Counted from the first letter of the stretch, positions 38,007 to 47,687 are shown. The stretch: 64,000 nucleotides of DNA from Legionella cincinnatiensis (GCF_900452415.1 NZ_UGNX01000001.1:2046001-2110000), one strand, 5' to 3'. The notes: generated by a model not told the origin, from the letters alone. Made by a program: numbers and translations.

Positions 38007-38390
38007 CAAAATATTCTCATTAATAAATCTTTTAACTTCCTGAAAAAAGCATCATCTTAAAAAAACAGATCGATCTCTTTAGCATGCACAACAGAAAATG
38101 CTCTTTATTTGATCATAATCATTACAAAAGAGATCGCTTTTTTCAAAATGTTAGAGGTTATCATAGGCCTCGACTATTTGTCATGATAATTTGTCATAAC
38201 AAAACCCATAATGCATAACATCATTACACTTTTCTTTTTAGCCACTCCCCTAACCTATATCTATCATATATTAAATTGTAACACTCACCTAAATAGGGGT
38301 GCTTGGGATGACCTATAAGTTTGTGTTTGGTTAAATTTAAATCATTTTAGAAATGGGCTTATTTATCAAACAATTCGTAGGCCTATTCAC

Positions 38391-38421
38391 AGTGTTATCC
38401 ACAGTTTTTGTGGATAACACT
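38391..38421. promoter_or_regulatory. Palindromic pair of perfect DnaA boxes
   Basis: AGTGTTATCCACA, 5 nt, then TGTGGATAACACT. This is a perfect 13-bp inverted repeat containing TTATCCACA on both strands (38395-38403 plus, 38409-38417 minus). It could act as a DnaA-binding site or extrude as a cruciform. Confidence 0.65.
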
Positions 38422-38525
38422 AAATAATTACGCGACTTTAAAGATGCCATAAATTCAATATAAATAAGGCTATATAAGGTCATGATTTAATAATGAATAT
38501 GTGAAGAAAGAAGGTTATTTAAAAG

Positions 38526-38534
38526 TTATCCACA
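38526..38534 (+). promoter_or_regulatory. Third perfect DnaA box
   Basis: TTATCCACA, 109 bp after the palindromic pair. TTATACAAA, one mismatch from TTATNCACA, lies further at about 38572-38580. Confidence 0.55.
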
Positions 38535-38647
38535 GGAAAACTTAAAGTGAACTAACTAGTGGGCTGAACATTTTATACAAAGAAAATATAAAAGAATAGT
38601 CTTGACATCATTTTTTTTAAATTTTTTTATTGGCATTTGATAATGAC

Positions 38648-39112
38648 CTAAAAATGCAACATTTTCTTCAACAAAATCGCATCTTCAACATTATTATTAT
38701 CTGTATAATATGCCGGTTTTATTTCAGCTTGTTCAAATCCCATGCTGTGATAAAGACTCAAAGCAATTTTATTGCTAGGTCTTACCTCCAAAACTACATA
38801 TTCAATATGAGACAATTGGATCAATGAATTAAGGACATTTTGTAAGAACTTGCGTCCGTACCCTTGGGATTGATAGGACTTTGCAATACAAAAATTTAAA
38901 ATATGAGAACAATTATTACTGATCCTACAAATTATATAGCCAATAATAACCGGCTTATCAGCGACATTTGTTTCAAATACACGACAATCGTAGCCTACAC
39001 GCACACAATCTCTTAAGATATCTCGATTCCAAGGAGCAATATGAACATTTTTTTCAATTGCATACACAGCGTCTATATCTGCTTCAGTCATGCTACGAAT
39101 ACTAAATGTCAT
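38648..39112 (-). CDS. rimI: Ribosomal-protein-S18-alanine N-acetyltransferase RimI
   Basis: RimI acetylates the N-terminal alanine of ribosomal protein S18. This 154-residue GNAT-fold protein has the acetyl-CoA loop SYQSQGYGRKFL (Q/RxxGxG/A) and the RimI hallmark VVLEVRPSNKIALSLYHSMGF. A strong AGGAGGAGC precedes the ATG. It is the gene downstream of lpdA on the same strand, 79 bp away, in a context not typical for rimI. Confidence 0.9.
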   Translation of the reverse strand: MTFSIRSMTEADIDAVYAIEKNVHIAPWNRDILRDCVRVGYDCRVFETNVADKPVIIGYIICRISNNCSHILNFCIAKSYQSQGYGRKFLQNVLNSLIQLSHIEYVVLEVRPSNKIALSLYHSMGFEQAEIKPAYYTDNNNVEDAILLKKMLHF

Positions 39113-39191
39113 TTCTTGCTCCTCCTAAGAAAATAAATTGCTTGCCTGAGTGAATCATTCTCAACTCAGGCTGTGCAAAATGATAAAGTGT

Positions 39192-40631
39192 CTAAGACGC
39201 GCTATCCGTATTTTTCTTCTTTTTGGGCAAATAAAGATCTGTAATTGTTCCCTCAAATGCCTCTGCTGCTTGAGCAACCGTTTCAGAAAGCGTTGGATGA
39301 GGGTGAATAGTTAAAGCAATATCTTCAACGTCGCAACACATTTCAATGGCTAAAGAGGTTTCAGCGATCAAATCCCCTGCATTAACCCCAACAATTCCTG
39401 CTCCTAATATTCGCTTCGTATCTGGACAAAACAATAACTTTGTCATTCCTTCTTCGCGTCCCATACTCAGTGCCCGGCCACTAGCAGCCCAAGGAAAAGT
39501 GGCTTTTTCATAACGAATATTTTTTTCTTTAGCCTCTTTTTCAGTGAGCCCAGTCCATGCAAGCTCTGGATCAGTATAAGCAACACTAGCAATACATTTA
39601 GGATCAAAATAATGTTTTTTACCTGCAATAACTTCGGCAGCGATTTTTCCTTCTGGAATGGCCTTATGTGCTAACATTGGTTGACCTACAACATCGCCAA
39701 TAGCAAAAATATGCGAAACATTCGTTCTTTGTTGATTATCTACTTTGATGAATCCCCGCTCATCAACTTTAACTCCGGCCTTTTCTGCATCAATCATTCC
39801 ACCATTAGGTTTTCTGCCCACTGATACAAGGACTTGTTGGAAACAAAGTGGCTTGTCTGTTGCATGCTCTCCTTCCATAGAAACATAAATACCGTCTTTT
39901 TTAGCGTCTACTGCAGTTACTTTTGTTTTTAAAAGGAATTTAACCCCTTTTTTCTGCATCCGCTTTTGAAGAACATTGACTAAATCAGCATCAGCTCCTG
40001 GAATAAGTTGATCCATAAATTCAACTACAGTTACTTCAACCCCTAAAGATGAATAAACTGTAGCCATTTCTAAACCAATGATACCTCCGCCTAAAACCAA
40101 TAAACTACCTTTAATATCTGCAAGTTCTAATGCGCCAGTAGAACTAAAGATTCGTTTGTCTTCAGGAATAAATGGTAAATTGATAGATTCAGAACCAACT
40201 GCAATAATCGCATTTTCGAACTCAACTTCCACCACTCCATCCTTGGTGGTAACGGTCACTTGATGTGTACCCGAAAATTTACCAACTCCAGCAATGACTT
40301 CGACTTTACGTTGTTTTGATAACGCTTTTAAGCCGCCCGTCAATTTAGAAACTACGGAGTTTTTCCAAGCAACAATTTTTTTATTATCAAGCTTAGGTTT
40401 GCCAAAACTAACACCTTGCTCAGACATTTCATGAGCCTCTTCAACAACCTTAGCTATATGGAGTAACGCTTTAGATGGAATGCAGCCAACATTTAAGCAA
40501 ACACCACCAAGCGAATCATAACGTTCTACCAATACTACTTTTTTGCCTAAATCTGCTGCTCTAAATGCTGCCGTATATCCCCCAGGACCACTTCCTAATA
40601 CAATGACATCTGTTTTTATTTGATTAGCCAT
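39192..40631 (-). CDS. lpdA: Dihydrolipoamide dehydrogenase (E3)
   Basis: E3 reoxidises lipoamide in the pyruvate dehydrogenase complex with FAD and NAD+. The 479 residues have GSGPGGYTAAFRAADLG for FAD, the redox disulfide GGVCLNVGCIPSK, the NAD-binding GGGIIGLEMA and the C-terminal HPHPTLSE with the catalytic His-Glu. GAGGCTTG precedes the ATG. It is third in aceE-aceF-lpdA, 83 bp after aceF. Confidence 0.97.
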   Translation of the reverse strand: MANQIKTDVIVLGSGPGGYTAAFRAADLGKKVVLVERYDSLGGVCLNVGCIPSKALLHIAKVVEEAHEMSEQGVSFGKPKLDNKKIVAWKNSVVSKLTGGLKALSKQRKVEVIAGVGKFSGTHQVTVTTKDGVVEVEFENAIIAVGSESINLPFIPEDKRIFSSTGALELADIKGSLLVLGGGIIGLEMATVYSSLGVEVTVVEFMDQLIPGADADLVNVLQKRMQKKGVKFLLKTKVTAVDAKKDGIYVSMEGEHATDKPLCFQQVLVSVGRKPNGGMIDAEKAGVKVDERGFIKVDNQQRTNVSHIFAIGDVVGQPMLAHKAIPEGKIAAEVIAGKKHYFDPKCIASVAYTDPELAWTGLTEKEAKEKNIRYEKATFPWAASGRALSMGREEGMTKLLFCPDTKRILGAGIVGVNAGDLIAETSLAIEMCCDVEDIALTIHPHPTLSETVAQAAEAFEGTITDLYLPKKKKNTDSAS

Positions 40632-40714
40632 TACAAGCCTCTTAAATTAGATATTATTAAAATCATTCACACAAAGGGTATCTCTACCCATTAATTGGAG
40701 TTTTTCCTCGCAAA

Positions 40715-42346
40715 CTACAATAAAACTCGTCTTATATCACTTAAGCAATCACCAATAAAACGAGTAAAACGCGCTGCTTCTGCGCCATCAATAACTCGAT
40801 GATCATAAGAAAGAGATAAAGGCAACATTAATCGTGGTTGGAATACACCATTTTCATAAACAGGTTTTATTTCTGAGCGAGATAAACCAAGAATAGCAAC
40901 TTCCGGACTATTCACTATAGGGGTAAAAGATGTACCACCAATTCCTCCTAAACTAGAAATAGTAAAGCACCCTCCTGACATATCCGCTGGCATTAAACCT
41001 TTATCTCGAGCTTTTGTGCTCAAACGAGTCATTTCAATTGCAATTTCTGCAACACTTAATTGATCCGCATTTTTAATGACAGGCACTACTAAACCATTTG
41101 GCGTTTCTACTGCAATTCCAATGTTGCAATATTTTTTGTAAATAAGATTAATGCCTGAAGAGTCTAGGGATGCATTAAATTGAGGAAACTCTTTTAAGGC
41201 TTTACTAACTACAACACAAACAAATGCTAATAGGGTCAGTCTATATCCCTTTTCCTTAGCTTTTTCTGCCTCAGATTTTCTAAACGCCTCAACATCAGTA
41301 ATGTCTGCCGCATCAAACTGAGTCACATGAGGTATAGTTACCCAAGAACGATGAACATTGGTTCCAGTGAGCCTCTTAATTTTATTCAGTGGCTTTGTCT
41401 CAACTTCACCAAACTGGGAAAAATCAATAGCAGGACTTGGGGGTATACCAAAAGTCCCAGTATTCGGTTGTGCACTTAGCCTTGCTTTTACATAAGCTTG
41501 AACATCTTCTTTAGTAATACGTGACTTGCGTCCACTACCTTGTATCTCAGTTAAATTTACTCCAAACTCTCGTGCTAATCGTCTTACAGCAGGACCTGCG
41601 GCTATAATTTGTGTTGACGCTGTACTCTCCGGAACAGCTTGAGTGTACTTAGGTATTTCAGGAACAACGGCAGATTGCTGAGAAGTAGAGATGGTTTCTT
41701 CTTCAGTTTTAGCTTCATCGTCTTTAACTGCTTCAGTTTCACTCTCTACTGTAGCTATTAAAATCTCATCACCTTCTGATACCTTATCACCCACTTTAAC
41801 ATTCAGCTTAGTAATTTTTCCTGCAACCGGAGAAGGAATCTCCATGCTAGCCTTATCGGATTCTAATGTAATTAGAGGCATATTTATTTCTATTTGATCC
41901 CCAACCGCGACCATAACCTCGATCACATCAACCTGAGTAGCACCTCCAATGTCAGGAACTTTAACCTTTTTTTCAGAACCGACTTGTTTTTCATTTGATT
42001 TTTTTTCTTGTTCCTTTTTCGTTTCAGACTGCTTCTCTTCTTTAGTATCTGATTCTTTTTTTTCAACAGTTGTAGATTCAGTTTCTTTGGCTGTTTCAGT
42101 TTCTTTTTCAACAGTAGCCAATAAAATCATATCTCCTTCCGATACTTTATCGCCTACATTAACACTCAGCTTTGTAATTTTTCCAGCAATCGGAGAAGGA
42201 ATCTCCATGCTGGCTTTATCGGATTCCAATGTAATTAGAGGAGTATCTACTTCTATTTGATCTCCAACCTGAACCATAATTTCAATCACATCAACCTGAG
42301 TAGCACCGCCAATATCAGGAACTTTAACTTCTATTTCTTTTGACAT
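40715..42346 (-). CDS. aceF: Pyruvate dehydrogenase E2, dihydrolipoyl acetyltransferase
   Basis: E2 forms the core of the pyruvate dehydrogenase complex and transfers acetyl groups to CoA. The 543 residues have two lipoyl domains (about 1-78 and 122-205), each with the ESDKASMEIPSP lipoylation loop, a charged Lys/Glu linker, a peripheral-subunit binding domain (VRRLAREFGV) and the catalytic domain ending SYDHRVIDGA. The ATG at 42346 has GAGGAAAG upstream and is preferred to TTG 42358. The two lipoyl coding segments are near-identical direct repeats. Confidence 0.96.
   Translation of the reverse strand: MSKEIEVKVPDIGGATQVDVIEIMVQVGDQIEVDTPLITLESDKASMEIPSPIAGKITKLSVNVGDKVSEGDMILLATVEKETETAKETESTTVEKKESDTKEEKQSETKKEQEKKSNEKQVGSEKKVKVPDIGGATQVDVIEVMVAVGDQIEINMPLITLESDKASMEIPSPVAGKITKLNVKVGDKVSEGDEILIATVESETEAVKDDEAKTEEETISTSQQSAVVPEIPKYTQAVPESTASTQIIAAGPAVRRLAREFGVNLTEIQGSGRKSRITKEDVQAYVKARLSAQPNTGTFGIPPSPAIDFSQFGEVETKPLNKIKRLTGTNVHRSWVTIPHVTQFDAADITDVEAFRKSEAEKAKEKGYRLTLLAFVCVVVSKALKEFPQFNASLDSSGINLIYKKYCNIGIAVETPNGLVVPVIKNADQLSVAEIAIEMTRLSTKARDKGLMPADMSGGCFTISSLGGIGGTSFTPIVNSPEVAILGLSRSEIKPVYENGVFQPRLMLPLSLSYDHRVIDGAEAARFTRFIGDCLSDIRRVLL
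41748..42333 (-). repeat. Direct repeat of the lipoyl-domain coding sequence
   Basis: Two copies of about 220 bp (41748-41970 and 42111-42333) lie 363 bp apart (121 codons). They match closely across the whole domain, including the lipoyl-lysine loop and the PDIGGATQVDVIE segment. Such similarity suggests gene conversion and a chance of domain loss by recombination. Confidence 0.8.
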
Positions 42347-42461
42347 TTCTTTCCTCAAATTTAGCCTAGGTAGAAATACAGCTATCCCCCAGAACAGATT
42401 GTTAATACATCAGAACTTACAGATTACGGCTTTTGCCCTCTCTCGATTATTTAATTCAATT

Positions 42462-45125
42462 CTAATGATTAACCGGATTCAATTTATCAGGATTAATGTT
42501 ATAGCGTTTCATTGCATCCACAACCTTAGACTTATCCAGGTTTCCTTCAGCCACTAAAGCATTCAAAGCTGCCAAAACGATGAACTTAGCGTCAACTTCA
42601 AAAAAATGACGCAACTGTTGGCGCGTGTCACTTCTTCCATAGCCATCAGTTCCCAAAGTTACATAATGATTTGGAACAAAAGGACGAATTTGATCCGCAT
42701 AAATTCTCATATAGTCAGTCGCAGCAATTACTGGGCCTGGTCTATCCTTTAATTGCTCCACCACATAACATTTTTGTTCTTTTTCTTGGGGATGCATTGC
42801 GTTATAACGTTCTACAGCTAAGCCATCTCGTCTTAATTCATTAAAGCTCGTCACACTCCAAACATCAGAAGTCACCGAATAATCGTCCTTTAACATTTTT
42901 GCTGCTTGAAGAACTTCACGCAATATTGTTCCACTGCCCATGAGTTGTACGTGATGCTTCGATTTTTTCTTGCTTGTTTGCAGTAAATACATTCCTTTTA
43001 TAATACCCTCTTCTACTCCTTCAGGCATATCTGGATGCGTATAATTTTCATTCATTACAGTAATGTAATAGAAAATATTTTCCTGCTTTTCATACATACG
43101 ATGCAATCCATTCTGAATGATCACCGCGAGCTCGTACGCATAAGTAGGGTCATAAGAAACACAATTAGGAATGGTAGAAGCATACAAATGACTATGACCA
43201 TCTTGATGTTGTAAACCTTCGCCAGCAAGTGTGGTACGTCCAGCAGTACCACCAAGTAAGAATCCTCGTGCTTGTATATCTCCGGCTGCCCATGCTAAAT
43301 CACCAATGCGTTGAAAACCAAACATGGAATAATAAATATAAAACGGAATCATCGTTAATTTATTCGAACTATACGATGTTGCTGCAGCGATCCATGAACA
43401 AAAAGCACCTGCCTCATTAATTCCTTCTTCTAAAATTTGTCCATCGCGTGCTTCCCGATAAAACATGACCTGCTCATGATCGACTGGAGTGTAAAGTTGG
43501 CCAACAGGTGAATAAATACCTATTTGTCTGAATAATCCTTCCATACCAAAAGTTCGACATTCATCTGGAACAATGGGAACAATTCGTGAGCTAATTTCTT
43601 TATTTTTCAACAAAGTTGAAAGAATGCGAACAAAAGCCATAGTTGTAGAAATTTCTCTATCTCCCAGTCCTTTAGTAATTGAAGAAAAGTCTTCTAAAGG
43701 TGGGGTTTTAAGGGGGTCTACGTGAGTAGAGCGTGCTGGTAAATAGCCGCCTAAAAGTTCCCTTTGCTTTTTAATATACTTAATTTCAGGACTATCATCT
43801 GCAGGCTTATAAAAAGGAATATCAGCAATCTTATCATCACTGATAGGAATACTAAATCGATCTCTAAATACTTGCAGTTGCTCTACAGTCATCTTTTTTT
43901 GTTGGTGAGTAATATTTTGTCCTTCACCAGCAGCCCCCATACCGTAGCCTTTTATTGTTTTTGCTAAGATAACTGTTGGAGTTCCTTTATGCTCAACTGC
44001 TTTAGCATATGCGGCATAAACTTTTTGCGAATCATGGCCACCTCTATTTAAGCGCCAAATTTCCTCATCCGTATAATTTTCAACCATTTTCCTTAATTCT
44101 GGATAATGATTAAAAAAATGTTGTCTTACATAAGCCCCGTTATTTGCCTTATAAGCTTGATAATCTCCATCGACACACTCTTGCATCCGTTTTTGCAACC
44201 AGCCATCTTTATCACGGGCCAATAGTGGATCCCATCGTCCTCCCCATATAACCTTAATTACATTCCACCCGGCACCACGAAATAATCCTTCTAATTCTTG
44301 AATAATTTTGCCATTGCCTCGAACAGGACCATCTAAACGTTGCAAATTACAATTTATAACAAAAATGAGATTATCTAATTTTTCTCGAGCAGCAATACTT
44401 AAAGCACCAACAGATTCAGGCTCATCCATCTCTCCATCACCAAGAAAAGCCCATACTTTTCTATTCTCTGCTTTTATGAGTCCTCTATTTTCCAAATATT
44501 TTAAAAATCTTGCTTGATAAATAGCTTGTAAAGGCCCCAATCCCATTGATACAGTAGGAAATTGCCAAAACTCGCCCATAAGCCAAGGATGGGGGTAAGA
44601 TGATAAGCCATCGACCTCAACTTCCTGTCTGAATTTACTTAATTGTTTCTCTGTAAGTCGTCCTTCTAAAAACGCGCGCGCATATATCCCCGGAGCAGAA
44701 TGGCCCTGCATATAAATTAAATCACCACAACTTTCATTATTAGAACCTTTAAAAAAGTGATTAAATCCTGTTTCATATAAGGTAGATGCAGACGCATACG
44801 AAGCAATATGTCCGCCGAGCTCTGCTGCATATTTACCAGCACGTAACACCATAGCCACTGCATTCCAGCGGATTAAAGCACTGATTCGTTTAGCAAGTCC
44901 CTCATCGGGAGGCATTTGTTTTTCTTCATGAGGCTTAATGGTGTTTCTGTAAGGCGTATTAATCGAGCTGGATAAATTTACGCCTTCTGTGTTTGCTTTA
45001 TTAAGAAGCTGTTTTAAAAGAAATGCACCTCTTTCCGGACCATCATTGATCAATACAGCTTGCAGGGCATCCAGCCATTCACGTGTTTCTACAGGATCCA
45101 AATCTAAATTATTTTCATTTGCCAT
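42462..45125 (-). CDS. aceE: Pyruvate dehydrogenase E1 component
   Basis: This is the thiamine diphosphate-dependent homodimeric E1 that decarboxylates pyruvate. The 887-residue protein is full length, with the ThDP motif GDGEMDEPE ... NCNLQRLDGPVRGNG, histidines of the HSAPGIYARAFLEGRL segment, and DHEQVMFYREA in the C-terminal half. It lies directly downstream of a cysteine-rich lipoprotein gene with a 21-bp gap. GGGGAA precedes the ATG. aceF follows after 115 bp. Confidence 0.98.
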   Translation of the reverse strand: MANENNLDLDPVETREWLDALQAVLINDGPERGAFLLKQLLNKANTEGVNLSSSINTPYRNTIKPHEEKQMPPDEGLAKRISALIRWNAVAMVLRAGKYAAELGGHIASYASASTLYETGFNHFFKGSNNESCGDLIYMQGHSAPGIYARAFLEGRLTEKQLSKFRQEVEVDGLSSYPHPWLMGEFWQFPTVSMGLGPLQAIYQARFLKYLENRGLIKAENRKVWAFLGDGEMDEPESVGALSIAAREKLDNLIFVINCNLQRLDGPVRGNGKIIQELEGLFRGAGWNVIKVIWGGRWDPLLARDKDGWLQKRMQECVDGDYQAYKANNGAYVRQHFFNHYPELRKMVENYTDEEIWRLNRGGHDSQKVYAAYAKAVEHKGTPTVILAKTIKGYGMGAAGEGQNITHQQKKMTVEQLQVFRDRFSIPISDDKIADIPFYKPADDSPEIKYIKKQRELLGGYLPARSTHVDPLKTPPLEDFSSITKGLGDREISTTMAFVRILSTLLKNKEISSRIVPIVPDECRTFGMEGLFRQIGIYSPVGQLYTPVDHEQVMFYREARDGQILEEGINEAGAFCSWIAAATSYSSNKLTMIPFYIYYSMFGFQRIGDLAWAAGDIQARGFLLGGTAGRTTLAGEGLQHQDGHSHLYASTIPNCVSYDPTYAYELAVIIQNGLHRMYEKQENIFYYITVMNENYTHPDMPEGVEEGIIKGMYLLQTSKKKSKHHVQLMGSGTILREVLQAAKMLKDDYSVTSDVWSVTSFNELRRDGLAVERYNAMHPQEKEQKCYVVEQLKDRPGPVIAATDYMRIYADQIRPFVPNHYVTLGTDGYGRSDTRQQLRHFFEVDAKFIVLAALNALVAEGNLDKSKVVDAMKRYNINPDKLNPVNH

Positions 45126-45146
45126 GAAAGTGTTCCCCGAAATCTA

Positions 45147-45536
45147 TTAAGTACAATTAGGTACAGTTTGTAATTTTTTTGGAATTACTCCAGCACAACT
45201 TTGCTTACAAACAGTCAAGTCTGACAAGCAGTCACAAGTTACTTTGCGGCATTGTAGTGGATCGCGATAAGAATTCAACTCACGCATCACTTTTTTGCCT
45301 TCAACTTTTCTTTCGTGCACATATTTTTCAAAATCACTAGCAGCTGTAGTTTGAGATACAGCAGAACAAGTTGGGCAATTATCAATACAATTTTTCTTAC
45401 AAAACTCAAAATGCTGCATGCAGGTCATATTGCACTGTGCTATAGCCCGTTCCTTAAGTACATTTTGCCGCATTCCTTGACAACCCAATAGGTGAAGCAA
45501 TACAACACAACACAATAATCGCAAAAAAAAGCTCAT
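45147..45536 (-). CDS. Cysteine-rich lipoprotein of unknown function
   Basis: The 129-residue product begins with a signal peptide and lipobox LLGC (C19). The mature chain has two cysteine clusters: CNMTCMQHFEFCKKNCIDNC with a further CPTC, and CRKVTCDCLSDLTVCKQSC. The C-x(3)-C and C-x(6)-C pattern suggests helical hairpins held by disulfides or metal binding. No family was recognised. It lies between ampE (18 bp) and aceE (21 bp) in a tight same-strand run. Confidence 0.65.
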   Translation of the reverse strand: MSFFLRLLCCVVLLHLLGCQGMRQNVLKERAIAQCNMTCMQHFEFCKKNCIDNCPTCSAVSQTTAASDFEKYVHERKVEGKKVMRELNSYRDPLQCRKVTCDCLSDLTVCKQSCAGVIPKKLQTVPNCT

Positions 45537-45554
45537 ATAAATATCCGTTATAAG

Positions 45555-46304
45555 CTACATCCAAGAAAATAATGTAAATAAAGCAATAAAGACCAACATA
45601 ACAATAATTGCATGCTCCACTAAACTTTCGGCTGCGGGCATTGATATTTCGTCCATGTCATTGCTTCTAACCGCTTGCAACCCACAATCTCGTAACATCT
45701 CAGAATTGATTTCTGGTTTTGCAAAAAGAAAACGAGTAAATAAGGAAATACCTCGTTGAAAATTTCCCACAAGCAAAAAAAGAATTACTGTAAGTCGTGC
45801 GGGTATCCATTCAAGCAGATCCGTGATTTCATTTGCTTGTTCATGAACAGTATTAAATTCTCGGCATAAAGTAATCAAGCGGTAAGCTAGCGCTCCAATT
45901 GGCCCAGCAACAATGAACCAAAATACAAGAGAAAATAACTGTCTGTTTGCGCAGATAAAATAATCTGCTATTAGCTCCTGATCACTTTTAGCCTCTGAGT
46001 GGGTGACTGGATAGAATATATTTTGAGGTCCTAAACAATAGAAAAAAATTAAAATACTTAAAATCAAACCCATTAAACCAAAAAAAATAGGGTGCAATAA
46101 TAAGTAGATAATTAACGCCACCAGTAATAGAGGTATTACTATTAAAGCCAGGAGCGCCCAAGGATTGGCAAAAAAACTATTCTTATCCGCCCTGCTTTTT
46201 ATCTTTTGATAATAACTAGTAAACCAATAAAATCGTTGATAAGAGGCTGTATGAATCAAGAATCGTTCACAAAATAGACATAAAAGTATTACTAATAATT
46301 TCAT
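45555..46304 (-). CDS. ampE: AmpE-like inner membrane protein
   Basis: AmpE is a polytopic membrane protein, the usual neighbour of ampD and the pdh genes; it has been proposed as a sensor in beta-lactamase induction. The 249 residues show the family opening (LLCLFCERFLIHTASYQRF), LFSLVFWFIVAGPIGALAYRL, LEWIPARLTVILFLLVGNFQ and a last helix. Three bases separate it from the kefB-like gene upstream. No ampD is adjacent. Confidence 0.85.
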   Translation of the reverse strand: MKLLVILLCLFCERFLIHTASYQRFYWFTSYYQKIKSRADKNSFFANPWALLALIVIPLLLVALIIYLLLHPIFFGLMGLILSILIFFYCLGPQNIFYPVTHSEAKSDQELIADYFICANRQLFSLVFWFIVAGPIGALAYRLITLCREFNTVHEQANEITDLLEWIPARLTVILFLLVGNFQRGISLFTRFLFAKPEINSEMLRDCGLQAVRSNDMDEISMPAAESLVEHAIIVMLVFIALFTLFSWM

Positions 46305-46307
46305 TAT

Positions 46308-47480
46308 TTAATCCTTACGCATTTTATCAGATAAGGCTATAGGCGTTGGGTATTTCAACACAACAAAATATGATGAAACAATAAACGTTAAAATAGTCGT
46401 TGCTTGGATCAAATTTGATGCTTTATCGGAAATGAGCTGTGTACTCAATGCAATGCTTGCCACAAGCAATGAGAACTCACTTGCCTGCCCCAATCGAACT
46501 CCAACTTCTTTTGCAACCTGTTTTTTTTCACCGGATTTGTTAAGAAGAAAATAAAACAAAAGAGGTTTAATAAGTAGAATTAAAGCAGATAAGATCAAAG
46601 CAGGCATAACAATTTGCTTCGCCAAATCAAAATTAAAAGTCGCTCCAATTGAAAAGAAGAACATCACTAAAAAAAAGTCTCTTAATGGCTTTAAGCTTTC
46701 TGCAATAAAAAGAGAAATAGGACTAGCCGCTAATGCTACTCCGGCAATAAAGGCACCTATATCTTCTGACAAACCTATTGTTTGTGCGAGAACAGATAAA
46801 CCAAGACACCAACCAATAGACAATAGAAATACATATTCTTGAGTTCTATCAAAGCGGGCAAGTAAACGTATCAAAACATATTTTTCAACTGCAAAAGCAA
46901 AAAGGCAAAGCGCAGGTAAAGCAATACCAACTAACATAATATCATCAAAAGAGAGACCACTCCTGTGTTGGGCGCCATTAATCAAGATTAATACAATTAT
47001 TGCAATGACATCTTGCATTAATAGCACACTAATCATGACTTCGCCTGTGTGTTGATGATGTAAAATAGTAGTGGGTAATAATTTCAAGCCAATAATTGTA
47101 CTTGAGAACATCATGGAACCACCTAAAATCCATGACTCAGCTACAGTTAATCCAAAAAATCTTCCAATCCAATATGCAGTTACAGCAAAAAGTATGGAGC
47201 TAATTAAAGCAATCCAGGTTACTTTTCTCAACATGTGGATTAGATTTTGCGGCTGTAAGTGCAATCCAAGGAGAAATAGAAGAAATACAATGCCAACATC
47301 GCCAATTTGCTTCACAACACTAATGTCAGATACAAGCTTCAACCCCCAAGGTCCAAGCATTGCTCCAAGTAGAATATAAGCAACTAATAAAGATTGTTTG
47401 GTATAAAGAACCAACGTAGATAAAAATGCAGCGCCTGCGAAAATTAAAAAAATGGTGTAAAACACAGAACCATCATGCAT
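46308..47480 (-). CDS. CPA2 family cation:proton antiporter, KefB/RosB-like
   Basis: The 390-residue membrane protein has about 11-12 helices of the Na+/H+ exchanger domain, with GLHLQPQNL, MLLQDVIAI-type (VLLMQDVIAIIV) and GAFIAGVALAASP signatures of the CPA2 group. It ends after the membrane domain, so the cytoplasmic TrkA-N regulatory domain of KefB/KefC is absent. Substrate may be K+ or Na+. It is first of a tight run kefB-like, ampE, lipoprotein, aceE. Confidence 0.88.
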   Translation of the reverse strand: MHDGSVFYTIFLIFAGAAFLSTLVLYTKQSLLVAYILLGAMLGPWGLKLVSDISVVKQIGDVGIVFLLFLLGLHLQPQNLIHMLRKVTWIALISSILFAVTAYWIGRFFGLTVAESWILGGSMMFSSTIIGLKLLPTTILHHQHTGEVMISVLLMQDVIAIIVLILINGAQHRSGLSFDDIMLVGIALPALCLFAFAVEKYVLIRLLARFDRTQEYVFLLSIGWCLGLSVLAQTIGLSEDIGAFIAGVALAASPISLFIAESLKPLRDFFLVMFFFSIGATFNFDLAKQIVMPALILSALILLIKPLLFYFLLNKSGEKKQVAKEVGVRLGQASEFSLLVASIALSTQLISDKASNLIQATTILTFIVSSYFVVLKYPTPIALSDKMRKD

Positions 47481-47540
47481 TGATCAAGTACCTTATTAAT
47501 GTTTATCAGCCAAAAAATTTAGAAAATATTATCATGAATC

Positions 47541-47580
47541 AAACAAAACATTAATGATTAATGTTCACACTGTTTTGTTT
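47541..47580 (-). terminator. Nested inverted repeat between rlpA and the antiporter gene
   Basis: AAACAAAACA (47541-47550) and TGTTTTGTTT (47571-47580) pair, and inside is CATTAATGATTAATG, itself a 7-1-7 palindrome. Terminator of rlpA or operator for the downstream gene; both are guesses. Confidence 0.35.
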
Positions 47581-47687
47581 CATCCAGACTACACTATTAT
47601 TGTTACAATATTAGTATCTTGAAATATAGACGCAATAATTTTATCTATTTATCCGCAAATTAGCTATCTCTATATTCCATTATTCAA

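Larger units (their letters stand above)
38007..38647. other. 641-bp intergenic region with DnaA boxes and hairpins
   Basis: No ORF. It is AT-rich with several GATC sites and a run of T/A-rich sequence near 38610-38632. A 10-bp inverted repeat (CGATCTCTTT at about 38070-38080 and its complement at about 38127-38136) flanks a 47-nt loop. Three perfect DnaA boxes lie at 38395-38534. It must also hold the rlmD promoter. Confidence 0.55.

Noticed and set aside
38007..38647. Firm call of a chromosomal replication origin
   Set aside because: DnaA boxes are perfect, but flanking genes do not diverge and dnaA/dnaN are not present; left as a DnaA-box cluster.
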